Source of the DNA: Chloroflexi bacterium AL-N1
GTDB taxonomy: Bacteria; Chloroflexota; Chloroflexia; Chloroflexales; Roseiflexaceae
Assembly (NCBI GenBank): GCA_013122435.1
Contig: WYDT01000002.1
Coordinates: forward strand, 434,001 to 498,000
DNA: 64,000 bases
Direction: 5' to 3'
Each line of letters begins with the position of its first letter. Positions within the stretch are counted from its first letter, which is position 1. The notes beneath the pieces are model-generated. The model was not told where the DNA came from. It did not search any database and saw only the letters and a program-made list of their open reading frames with translations. This document shows positions 45,425-55,441 of the stretch, in pieces. The translations under genes were made by a program, and so were the position numbers.

Positions 45425-47041
45425 ATGCTGCGTATCCTTGCGATAGGTTGTCTCTTAGGTGCTGGCGTGGTACATCTGGTGATTACACCATATCATTACG
45501 CGCATGCACCTGCCCATGGCCTTTTCTTTGGTCTACTCGGCATCGTGCAGGTAGTTTGGGCTGGCGTCTTCTGGCGCTGGCCCACCTCTGCACTGAGAGT
45601 CGGTGGATTGACGCTTTCGGGTGGTGTTGTCGTCCTCTGGGTCCTGACTCAGATGGTGGCAATACCATTCGCCGATCAGCCTGAGCCTATCGATTGGTCT
45701 TTGATAGCCAGCAAAGCCCTGGAACTCGCTGGTTTTGTGACGCTGGTATTAGGCAATAGCCTGGCCTGTCAGCCGATTGTGCGTGCTGGTGGTGTGGGAC
45801 TTGGCGTCGGTGTATTGATGTGGGGTGGTGGATTGGGTGGTGCTGTACTGTTCCCTCAATATGGTCATACCAGCCACGATCACACAGGACACGACCATCG
45901 CAACCACGATCATAGCGCAGAGTCGGCGTATGCCGATGTTGATCTTGCTGAAGAGACCTACGACTGGCAATTGCCAGAGGGTTTTCCCCTGCCAGCCGTG
46001 CCCGATGATAATCCCATGACCGAGGAGAAAGTAGAACTGGGTCGCTTTCTTTTTTATGATCAACGGCTATCGGCAAATCAAACCCAGTCCTGTTCAGCGT
46101 GTCACTTCCAGGAAATAGCTTTTACCGATGCAAAAGCACAGTCGGTTGGCTCGACCGGTGAGAGTCATCTACGCAATTCCCCGACCCTTACAAATGTTGC
46201 CTACAATGCGACATTGACCTGGTCCAGTCCGACATTGACCGAGCTTGAGCGTCAGCTCCTGGTGCCTGTCTTCGGTGAGTTTCCACACGAGCTAGGTGTT
46301 TCTGGTCACGAGGATGAAGTCTTACAGCGCTTTATCGACGATCCGATGTATCAGGAGCGTTTTGCACAGGCATTCCCAGATGAGGACGATCCAGTCACCT
46401 GGAGCAATCTGGTGAAAGTACTGGCCTCTTTTTCACGTGCCCTTATTTCTGGCAACGCACCATATGATCAGTATGTGTATGGCGGTGACAAGAGTGCATT
46501 ATCACCATCGGCCATACGAGGGTTGAATCTGTTCTTGTCGGAGGAATTGGAGTGCCACCATTGTCATAATGGTTTTAACTTCACCAATTCGACACGTCAC
46601 CGCAACACCACGTTCAAGAACACACCATTTGAAAACACCGGTCTCTACAATATTGATGGGACGGGAGCATATCCGCGTGGCAATACAGGGCTGCACGAGA
46701 TAACTGGTGATCCAGAGGACATGGGACGTTTTCGCCCGCCGACATTGCGGAATATCGAGTTGACTGGGCCGTACATGCACGATGGGAGTATCGAAACGTT
46801 GGAAGACGTGATTCGTTTTTATGAGGATGGAGGGCGTAATATCACCTCTGGCCCACACGCTGGTGATGGTCGCCTGAATCCCAACAAGAGTGGCTTCGTC
46901 CCAGGGTTTGTCCTGACCGATCAGGAGCGTGCGGACATAATCGAGTTTCTGGAAAGCTTGACGGACGAGCAGTTTATCACCGATCCGCGTTTTAGTGACC
47001 CATTTGTGGTTGAGTCTGAAGCACATACCCCTGATCGGTGA
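45425..47041 (+). CDS. mbnH: MbnH-type di-heme enzyme with an N-terminal membrane domain
   Basis: 538 residues. The C-terminal ~340 residues are a di-heme cytochrome-c-peroxidase-like protein: first heme site CSACH after KVELGRFLFYDQRLSANQTQ, second CHHCH in LSEELECHHCHNGFNF, and RFRPPTLRNIELTGPYMHDGSIETLEDVIRFY. The family oxidises a Trp in its MbnP partner, encoded 16 bases upstream. Unlike usual members, which have only a signal peptide, this one has ~150 N-terminal residues with four membrane helices, then a His-rich linker (HTSHDHTGHDHRNHDHS). GGAG six bases before ATG 45425 sets the start; the mbnP stop is just upstream. Confidence 0.88.
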   Translation: MLRILAIGCLLGAGVVHLVITPYHYAHAPAHGLFFGLLGIVQVVWAGVFWRWPTSALRVGGLTLSGGVVVLWVLTQMVAIPFADQPEPIDWSLIASKALELAGFVTLVLGNSLACQPIVRAGGVGLGVGVLMWGGGLGGAVLFPQYGHTSHDHTGHDHRNHDHSAESAYADVDLAEETYDWQLPEGFPLPAVPDDNPMTEEKVELGRFLFYDQRLSANQTQSCSACHFQEIAFTDAKAQSVGSTGESHLRNSPTLTNVAYNATLTWSSPTLTELERQLLVPVFGEFPHELGVSGHEDEVLQRFIDDPMYQERFAQAFPDEDDPVTWSNLVKVLASFSRALISGNAPYDQYVYGGDKSALSPSAIRGLNLFLSEELECHHCHNGFNFTNSTRHRNTTFKNTPFENTGLYNIDGTGAYPRGNTGLHEITGDPEDMGRFRPPTLRNIELTGPYMHDGSIETLEDVIRFYEDGGRNITSGPHAGDGRLNPNKSGFVPGFVLTDQERADIIEFLESLTDEQFITDPRFSDPFVVESEAHTPDR

Positions 47042-47061
47042 TGTGCGCTTTTTGAGCATTC

Positions 47062-47117
47062 AGGATGACAAACGACGAGATAGCGGTTTTATCAGTATCT
47101 GGTTGTTTTGTCATCCT
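47062..47117 (+). terminator. Long stem-loop after mbnH
   Basis: AGGATGACAAA (47062-47072) pairs perfectly with TTTGTCATCCT (47107-47117), loop 34 bases, followed by TTTCTCC. It lies ~20 bases past the mbnH stop and would end the mbnP-mbnH transcript. Confidence 0.55.
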
Positions 47118-47143
47118 TTCTCCTGCTATGCCTCTGCCTCCCA

Positions 47144-47152
47144 TGCTACAAT
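47144..47152 (+). promoter_or_regulatory. Extended -10 next to the histone-deacetylase-like ATG
   Basis: TGCTACAAT (47144-47152) ends 6 bases before the ATG at 47159, the same geometry as at priA, so the start of transcription would coincide with the ATG. The -35 side (around CTGCTA) is weak. Confidence 0.4.
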
Positions 47153-47158
47153 GTCTGA

Positions 47159-48173
47159 ATGGTAACCTTTGCAACCTATCTCCATCCAGAGACAGCCCTG
47201 CTCTCAAAGCCGGGTAAAGCGATTGAGTCGGTTGGTTTTCGTGGCCCTATTTTCAAAGTGTACGTGAAGCGCTTGCCAACGCACTGTGCAATTACTTGAG
47301 TATCCCGATCCGTCAGGCTGCAGCAGACGAGTTCTTGCGGGTTCACGAAGCAACTTATCTGAACCAATTACGCCTGATGGCCGCCGGTACGCCACTGCCG
47401 CAACTGCCCAGCTTAAGGCTCGAATGTGTGGGTATGGAGCATTGTTTACCGGGGTATTGCGACAGTCTGGTGGTATGCAGACAGCTATCGATATAATGCG
47501 TGCAGGCAACCTTGATCGCGCCTACTGTTTTATTTTTGGTGGTTACCACACATATCCCGATTCGGGACACAACTACTGTGTATTGCACCCACTCGCTGCT
47601 GCCGTGCGTTATGCTCAGGGTTGTGGCTTTGCGCGGGTGCTCATTGTTGATTGGGATCATCATCATGGTGATGGCACACAGACCATTTTTGCCAGCGACC
47701 CATCGGTCTATTGCATCAGCATTCACAGCGCTGCCGACCTCTATATGGCCAGGGCAGTTGGTCTGGCGCAGGGAATGACCAGCGCTGCGGCAGCGGTTGG
47801 TCACGGCAACATCCCGTTGTTGAATGCAGCCTACAGCGACGAGTTTGGTGAGCAGATGGGTTTGGCTGGTCGTTTCTACCAGGCACACGAAAGTCTGTCA
47901 GTTGTTGAAGAAACGCTTAACCAACTGCCCTGGCACCCTGATCTGATCTGTATCTTCTCCGGCTATGATGCCCATATCGATGACTGTGGGCGTGACATCA
48001 GCAATTGGACTGATGATGACTTTCGCCGCTTAACTATGCTTGTCCTTGATCTGGCGCATCAGCTAGCCTGCCAGGTGTTCTCGGTTCACAATGGTGGCTA
48101 CAATCTTCCTGTCACCATTGCGGCAGCCGTAAGCCACGTCGAGGTGTTGGCAGGGTATCAAGGTAGCTCTTGA
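47159..48173 (+). pseudogene. Histone-deacetylase-like (arginase/deacetylase fold) gene with frameshifts
   Basis: Three frames together cover one deacetylase. Frame 1 from 47159: MVTFATYLHPETALLSKPGK to TGA at 47297. Frame 2 from ~47290: SIPIRQAAADEFLRVHEATYLNQLRLMAAGTPLP. Frame 3 from ~47420: GALFTGVLRQSGGMQTAIDIM, FGGYHTYPDSGHNYC, then VLIVDWDHHHGDGTQTIFASDP (metal-binding Asp/His), FSGYDAHIDD and NGGYNLPVTIAAA to the end. At least two frameshifts (near 47285 and 47410) separate them. The core catalytic residues survive, so the damage is recent or a sequencing artefact. Confidence 0.75.
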
Positions 48174-48524
48174 TCTGATCATGTTATGCTCCACGCTCAT
48201 GCCGATCTGGCCGCTGGTCTGATTACAATCCACTTTGATGCGGTCTAGCAAAAGCTATTGTGTCACGTCTTAACCAAGATGATAAACATACAACCATCAT
48301 ATCTACATTGCCTGATCGCCTTGGTGTCATACGTGCATTACTCGAGCTGAATAGGGTGTTAGACAGGGTATCACATGGTTTGTTATGGAAGTTTTACAGC
48401 AGTGAATATTTGCAATTTCGTACTAGTTTCGCTATCGTGCCGCAATCAATTCGACAGCTTCTTGTCGGTTTTTCTTGTCTATGTGCGTGGTACCCTTTGT
48501 TATAGCATACTTTGTGCTGATGAG
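48174..48524. other. Intergenic DNA without a supported gene
   Basis: An 81-codon frame at 48260 has no ribosome site or family look. Nothing else was recognised here. Confidence 0.5.
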
Positions 48525-48845
48525 ATGGCGGGAGTGGGTACGCAAAGAAAGGACCACAACGTGGCACTAGTAGCAACCCACATTTTGGACGTTTTAGACA
48601 TGGTTGATATGATGACAACGAATCAGCAACATGAAAGTGTTTCTATTGAGTGTATAGCGCAGTCTTTGCATATGTCCCTCAAGGAACTGTCCCAGTATCT
48701 GGCTATTCTCACGCGGCAGGGCAAAATTGAATGGTGTAATGAGTGTGGTCAAAACACCCTGAGGCTAAGCCCAGATGGGTATGTGACCCTTCAAGACATA
48801 CAAGATGCGCGACGAAAGCGTTGGGCTATTGCCCATAATGCTTAG
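48525..48845 (+). CDS. Small winged-helix DNA-binding protein
   Basis: 106 residues from ATG 48525. The middle reads ESVSIECIAQSLHMSLKELSQYLAILTRQGKIEWCNECGQNTLRLSPDG: a helix-turn-helix followed by a wing, with a Cys pair (CNEC) in the wing. It looks like a FeoC- or MarR-type regulator, perhaps sensing metal or redox through the cysteines; this is inference. A GTG at 48561 is an alternative start. A terminator-like hairpin lies ~150 bases downstream, then the CRISPR array. Confidence 0.55.
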   Translation: MAGVGTQRKDHNVALVATHILDVLDMVDMMTTNQQHESVSIECIAQSLHMSLKELSQYLAILTRQGKIEWCNECGQNTLRLSPDGYVTLQDIQDARRKRWAIAHNA

Positions 48846-48997
48846 TATGGAGGCAAGTAGCAGAGGGGCGCTTACGGGGAGATTATGCAAACGTAGCACG
48901 TGCTCATGGGGATAATTGATACAGGCACATGGCGTTGTTTTGTCGTGCTGCTACCAAAAAAGAGATAACGGAAAGTATTTCTCTTAATACAAACAGT

Positions 48998-49031
48998 AAC
49001 CAGGTACGCGCAATGCTTGCCTGGTTTGTTT
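48998..49031 (+). terminator. Intrinsic terminator left of the CRISPR array
   Basis: AACCAGG (48998-49004) pairs with CCTGGTT (49020-49026), followed by TGTTTTTG. The 48846-49134 gap holds nothing else recognisable. Confidence 0.5.
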
Positions 49032-49134
49032 TTGCTATCTATATTTGATAGTCGTGAGGTTTCATCGCCCAGAGTATGATGATGTCATTACATCAGCATT
49101 GGTCGGAGTGGCCTGACGATTCGAAACTTTGGTC

Positions 49135-52100
49135 TCTCAGATATGCTGTGGCGAGTCGAAAGATGTGTAGATTCAGCGTTGTCACGCTCGAAGAACGAAA
49201 CGAAATGTTTCAGTACTCTGTGGCGAGTCGAAAGATGTGTAGGCCGTGAGATGTTTGATGACAGCGGTAAGTATAACAGTTTCAGTACTCTGTGGCGAGT
49301 CGAAAGATGTGTAGAAATGTCTGATCTTCCCGTATTGGGAGATTAGGTATTGTTTCAGTACTCTGTGGCGAGTCGAAAGATGTGTAGAAAGATTACTTCG
49401 TCGCCGTCTAACGGAATGATAATGAGTTTCAGTACTCTGTGGCGAGTCGAAAGATGTGTAGATGAGCCTGGAACGTCAGAAGATCTCGCACAGTTCTGTT
49501 TCAGTACTCTGTGGCGAGTTGAAAGATGTGTAGATTTGGGGTGCTGGCATCGTTACCACGCATCACTACAGTTTCAGTACTCTGTGGCGAGTCGAAAGAT
49601 GTGTAGACACTGGTCTCAGTTACAAAAATGTATATAACAGACAGTTTCAGTACTCTGTGGCGAGTCGAAAGATGTGTAGACATACTACTCCTCCAGTAAG
49701 CCATCAACGTAAGCTTGGTTTCAGTACTCTGTGGCGAGTCGAAAGATGTGTAGATGACAGTTGGACAACTCAAGCGCTTCTTGGCAGAAAAGTTTCAGTA
49801 CTCTGTGGCGAGTCGAAAGATGTGTAGATTTGTTAATGTTTTAGGTGGTTACGTTACTACTAGGTTTCAGTACTCTGTGGCGAGTCGAAAGATGTGTAGA
49901 TAACTATATTAGCTTCCACACTGCATATGTTCAGTGGTGTTTCAGTACTCTGTGGCGAGTCGAAAGATGTGTAGAACCTTATCTGCTTGCTAAGCAGATA
50001 AGCGCAAAACTGTTTCAGTACTCTGTGGCGAGTCGAAAGATGTGTAGACCGCGCAATCGGCTGGTCGCCTATCAGAGTGAAGGGGTTTCAGTACTCTGTG
50101 GCGAGTCGAAAGATGTGTAGAAGCGTGACATGAAACGCGAACGAATCCAAACAACTAGTTTCAGTACTCTGTGGCGAGTCGAAAGATGTGTAGATTCAAA
50201 CAATAATACTAAACCTCCACTATATGTAAAGTTTCAGTACTCTGTGGCGAGTCGAAAGATGTGTAGAACCACCTGGCCACCATTCCCGCCCATCGCTTGA
50301 TCTGTTTCAGTACTCTGTGGCGAGTCGAAAGATGTGTAGATCCGCCACATGGCGATCACCGCCATTGCGCTGCCTGAGTTTCAGTACTCTGTGGCGAGTC
50401 GAAAGATGTGTAGAAGAAGAAGAGCCTGCCCTGTTCCCCTACCAGGAACAGTTTCAGTACTCTGTGGCGAGTCGAAAGATGTGTAGACTGCTACGATGTC
50501 AACAGCATGTATCCGTTCGTGAGTTTCAGTACTCTGTGGCGAGTCGAAAGATGTGTAGATCAAGCTCCCTCATTGTATTCTCGATGTCCACAATATCGTT
50601 TCAGTACTCTGTGGCGATTCGAAAGATGTGTAGATTACTTCTTCCAACTGCCCATGCTCAACCGCTGAAGTTTCAGTACTCTGTGGCGAGTCGAAAGATG
50701 TGTAGACAGTGTGCGATGTCCATTTAACCTTGCGCGCGACGACGTTTCAGTACTCTGTGGCGAGTCGAAAGATGTGTAGACTTTGGTGGTGGCGCCTTTC
50801 CCTGTGTTGTAGCGCGGTTTCAGTACTCTGTGGCGAGTCGAAAGATGTGTAGACCAGTATCTCCATACCGTGACGATCGTCGCCTTCGTGAAGTTTCAGT
50901 ACTCTGTGGCGAGTCGAAAGATGTGTAGATCATTTCAACGGCGGGGTTGTTTCTCTCGAAAAGGTTTCAGTACTCTGTGGCGAGTCGAAAGATGTGTAGA
51001 ATAGATACGACCGAGACGAACCAAAGTATCTCACTGTTTCAGTACTCTGTGGCGAGTCGAAAGATGTGTAGATTATATCTACCCAGCGGCCCAGTGTGGA
51101 TGTGGTCACGTTTCAGTACTCTGTGGCGAGTCGAAAGATGTGTAGAATTGCTGCTGAATCTGCTCCAGCGGGGCATAGGCGAGTTTCAGTACTCTGTGGC
51201 GAGTCGAAAGATGTGTAGAAATAAAGTGCTTTATGCAACACATCACCGACGTAAAAGTTTCAGTACTCTGTGGCGAGTCGAAAGATGTGTAGAAGCCTTT
51301 CGCTAGGGGTACCATATAGAACGATTTAGTTTCAGTACTCTGTGGCGAGTCGAAAGATGTGTAGATTCCCCATTCGTCGGCTATGAGAAAGCCGACGCCC
51401 AGTTTCAGTACTCTGTGGCGAGTCGAAAGATGTGTAGAGGCGCACGACACGGTCTTCACGGACAATCGAAAGCGTTTCAGTACTCTGTGGCGAGTCGAAA
51501 GATGTGTAGACAAGACGGACTCATTCAACTGGTCGGCAATCTATTACGTTTCAGTACTCTGTGGCGAGTCGAAAGATGTGTAGACCGAAAATAAGTCGGA
51601 TAGTGCTGCTAGGGTTGTGCTGTTTCAGTACTCTGTGGCGAGTCGAAAGATGTGTAGAAATGTCCTGATTGTAATCAGGAAATCGTTGCGAATTGTTTCA
51701 GTACTCTGTGGCGAGTCGAAAGATGTGTAGACGCTACGGTGTTGATTATCACCCGCTCGTCCTTTCGTTTCAGTACTCTGTGGCGAGTCGAAAGATGTGT
51801 AGATACTACAGAATATAACAGGACGAATAGCATAGCACAGTTTCAGTACTCTGTGGCGAGTCGAAAGATGTGTAGAAAGTCTGCTGCTGGATCAGGGCGT
51901 TTTGCTCAATGTGTTTCAGTACTCTGTGGCGAGTCGAAAGATGTGTAGACCATCTCGTCAGCGAGTCGTTCGCCCAGGATGCTCAGTTTCAGTACTCTGT
52001 GGCGAGTCGAAAGATGTGTAGAAGCAGTTGTGTCATGTTCGTATGTCATGTCATCAGGTTTCAGTACTCTGTGGCGAGTCGAAAGATGTGTAGACGCGCC

Positions 52101-54935
52101 CGTTCGCCACGGATGGGAGCGGGGCAACGAGTTTCAGTACTCTGTGGCGAGTCGAAAGATGTGTAGAAACCCGTGCCAGAAGCACCAACGCCAGTACCTA
52201 CGGGTTTCAGTACTCTGTGGCGAGTCGAAAGATGTGTAGATAACGAAAAAATACACCGCCCAGGCGGGTACCCCAAGTTTCAGTACTCTGTGGCGAGTCG
52301 AAAGATGTGTAGATGTGGTGTGTTCAAGCTATCAAAATACTCTTATAAGTTTCAGTACTCTGTGGCGAGTCGAAAGATGTGTAGAACAAAAGAAAGAAGC
52401 AGCTAATGTGGGCTGATGATGAGTTTCAGTACTCTGTGGCGAGTCGAAAGATGTGTAGGAGAAGTACTTTACAGGTCTGGTAGAGCTAACGAAGTTTCAG
52501 TACTCTGTGGCGAGTCGAAAGATGTGTAGAGAGGTAATGAAGTACTTGAAGGTATTATCAATGGTGTTTCAGTACTCTGTGGCGAGTCGAAAGATGTGTA
52601 GACAACGGTGATAAACTTGTTCCCGACTGGGTATCCGATGTTTCAGTACTCTGTGGCGAGTCGAAAGATGTGTAGATGCAAAATGTGCATGTCGTGACGG
52701 ATATGCAAAGCGTTTCAGTACTCTGTGGCGAGTCGAAAGATGTGTAGAGCGAATCACGCTTGAAATCACGGACATCCGCGTCGAGTTTCAGTACTCTGTG
52801 GCGAGTCGAAAGATGTGTAGACAAATTTCAATAGCCCCAACGATATCAACGACTATTGTTTCAGTACTCTGTGGCGAGTCGAAAGATGTGTAGATCGAGG
52901 CTTCAAACAGCGCCAGCTTTGCCGGATCAAGTTTCAGTACTCTGTGGCGAGTCGAAAGATGTGTAGATGGCGGAAGTCTCTGATATCATTGATTATCAGA
53001 GCCTTGTTTCAGTACTCTGTGGCGAGTCGAAAGATGTGTAGACTCCTGTGGTTGTTGTGGAAAATAATTGCTGTACACGTTTCAGTACTCTGTGGCGAGT
53101 CGAAAGATGTGTAGAAGCGGGGGCACAGACTGACCCTGCGGCACTCCCGAGTTTCAGTACTCTGTGGCGAGTCGAAAGATGTGTAGACGTATTCGTCAGG
53201 TTTCGGTCGCTAAGCAGGCGAAGTTTCAGTACTCTGTGGCGAGTCGAAAGATGTGTAGATGTCTTTGTAAAGCAGATACTCAACCTGTGTAGAGGTTTCA
53301 GTACTCTGTGGCGAGTCGAAAGATGTGTAGACTACCCCCACCTTATGATTGTGGGGGATAGTGGCTCGTTTCAGTACTCTGTGGCGAGTCGAAAGATGTG
53401 TAGATACTTTAGGTAGTACCATCTCTAACCTCCACTAGAGTTTCAGTACTCTGTGGCGAGTCGAAAGATGTGTAGAGCGAATCACGCTTGAAATCACGGA
53501 TATCCTTACAGGTTTCAGTACTCTGTGGCGAGTCGAAAGATGTGTAGACAATACGACCGTCAACGACCTTAAAGCATCCCGCTGCAGTTTCAGTACTCTG
53601 TGGCGAGTCGAAAGATGTGTAGATGCTCGTCTTGGTCACAGAAATAGCCTTATTAACGGTTTCAGTACTCTGTGGCGAGTCGAAAGATGTGTAGACTGAT
53701 CAAATACCATATCCCGAAAATTCCAACCTATGTTTCAGTACTCTGTGGCGAGTCGAAAGATGTGTAGATGCTATCAGTATACTGTCCCTCTGTTTGTGTC
53801 CCGAGTTTCAGTACTCTGTGGCGAGTCGAAAGATGTGTAGAACACAAACGACAGACTCGGTAGAGTCTGTCGCTGAGTTTCAGTACTCTGTGGCGAGTCG
53901 AAAGATGTGTAGACTTTTGTCTCTTCCTTTAGAAGAGCGGGTTGTTCAGGTTTCAGTACTCTGTGGCGAGTCGAAAGATGTGTAGATAATAATGCCTTCC
54001 ATTAGACACCTCCGCCCCCCGTGGTTTCAGTACTCTGTGGCGAGTCGAAAGATGTGTAGACCCCATTAAATGTCAGTGCAGTCCCCACCAATGACAGTTT
54101 CAGTACTCTGTGGCGAGTCGAAAGATGTGTAGAATATTTTCTTCGCACTGATCGCCTGTGCGGTTATCTGGTTTCAGTACTCTGTGGCGAGTCGAAAGAT
54201 GTGTAGAAGAAGCATTCGCCGATGCTGAATTTTATGGTATGCCTCGTTTCAGTACTCTGTGGCGAGTCGAAAGATGTGTAGAGAGATATCTTATGGTGAG
54301 TAAACAACCCACCAAGAAGTTTCAGTACTCTGTGGCGAGTCGAAAGATGTGTAGAACCTACCTCCGCAGGTACGCCCTCGCTGCTGTTCTGTTTCAGTAC
54401 TCTGTGGCGAGTCGAAAGATGTGTAGATGCAGTCGTTCACGCAAGCAGCAAGACAAGAAAACGGTTTCAGTACTCTGTGGCGAGTCGAAAGATGTGTAGA
54501 AATAACTTTCATATCATCTAGTATGGCGTACTGTGGTTTCAGTACTCTGTGGCGAGTCGAAAGATGTGTAGATCATGGTGTGCTCTTTGTAGAGAATGTT
54601 CAGTGTGGGTTTCAGTACTCTGTGGCGAGTCGAAAGATGTGTAGAACAACAGAAAAATCGCGCCACATCTACACAAGCTACGTTTCAGTACTCTGTGGCG
54701 AGTCGAAAGATGTGTAGATCTGCAAATCCAGGCACTCATGCCTGCGGCTCTACAGTTTCAGTACTCTGTGGCGAGTCGAAAGATGTGTAGAAAACCACGT
54801 TCTGGACAGTATCATACGAGAGTGTTGTTTCAGTACTCTGTGGCGAGTCGAAAGATGTGTAGAATCGTAATCTTCTCCTGACAGATGACTTATATGATGT
54901 TTCAGTACTCTGTGGCGAGTCGAAAGATGTGTAGA
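49135..54935 (-). CRISPR. CRISPR array, 80 repeats of 37 bp and 79 spacers
   Basis: I counted 80 repeats and 79 spacers of 34-39 bp (mean ~36). On the plus strand each repeat runs GTTTCAGTAC...GATGTGTAGA; the core is CTGTGGCGAGTCGAAAG. Almost all are identical. Variants: the first (49135-49171) is degenerate in its first 11 bases; 49207-49243 and 52423-52459 end in G; 49498-49534 has C to T in GAGTCG; 50597-50633 has GCGATTCG. Read on the minus strand the repeat ends in ACTGAAAC, the typical 8-nt 5' handle of crRNAs in type I and III systems, with a weak ACTC/GAGT stem. The degenerate repeat is therefore at the distal end and the leader on the right. No cas gene is in the window, so the subtype is open. 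Confidence 0.98.
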
Positions 54936-55058
54936 TCCCGATTTTTAACGTACTTAAGGGTAGTTCCAGGTCGGGATGGGTACGTTTCGTGGCGCACAAG
55001 CCGTCCTGTGAAGCCATCCATACACTGCCATTATACCACAAACCGTGCCTTCTCGAAA
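54936..55058 (-). promoter_or_regulatory. CRISPR leader with promoter
   Basis: On the minus strand, a TATAAT box (55035-55030) with extended TGG, and a weak TTTCGA (55058-55053) 17 bases before it, face the array. Transcription would start near 55023, ~88 bases before the first repeat. The DNA further right (55059-55441) is AT-rich to 55135 and shows no gene; a short repeat-like word TACTCTGTCGCTAGCC occurs at 55235. Confidence 0.6.
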
Positions 55059-55441
55059 CTCGATTCGTGCGCCAAAACCCTGTAAAGTTGCGAGTGATTC
55101 TCTTTCTCATCTCCATCAATTATTTATTTTCTAAAGACTTTACACCTAATTATGTCCATGGCCCGTTTGGAGACTTTTAACCATCGATTTGCGAAAGCCC
55201 TGCTCAGAAACGCTGTTTTGCATGGTTTTTGCGTTACTCTGTCGCTAGCCACTGTCCAAAACTTGTGGTGAGTCTGGGTGTGGGCTGCCCGGCCTCCCAT
55301 ATGCAACGCGTCCTATGTACACATGGCAATCCGACACCTCTATTGTATATTAACGTTATAGTGCGCGAAATTCGGGGAGGTTGGCCTTGCAAAATTGTAG
55401 TCGTTCGGATATAGCTCGTTTTTTTAGCTAATCGGTCACTG

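Noticed and set aside
49143..54790. Many open frames with repeated FSTLWRVERCV or YTSFDSPQSTET peptides
   Set aside because: They are translations of the CRISPR repeat and its spacers, not proteins.
55219..55260. Degenerate CRISPR-repeat-like word (TACTCTGTCGCTAGCC) to the right of the leader
   Set aside because: 13 of 16 bases match the repeat core but the flanks do not, there is no spacer unit, and it lies beyond the promoter. Chance or a very old relic.
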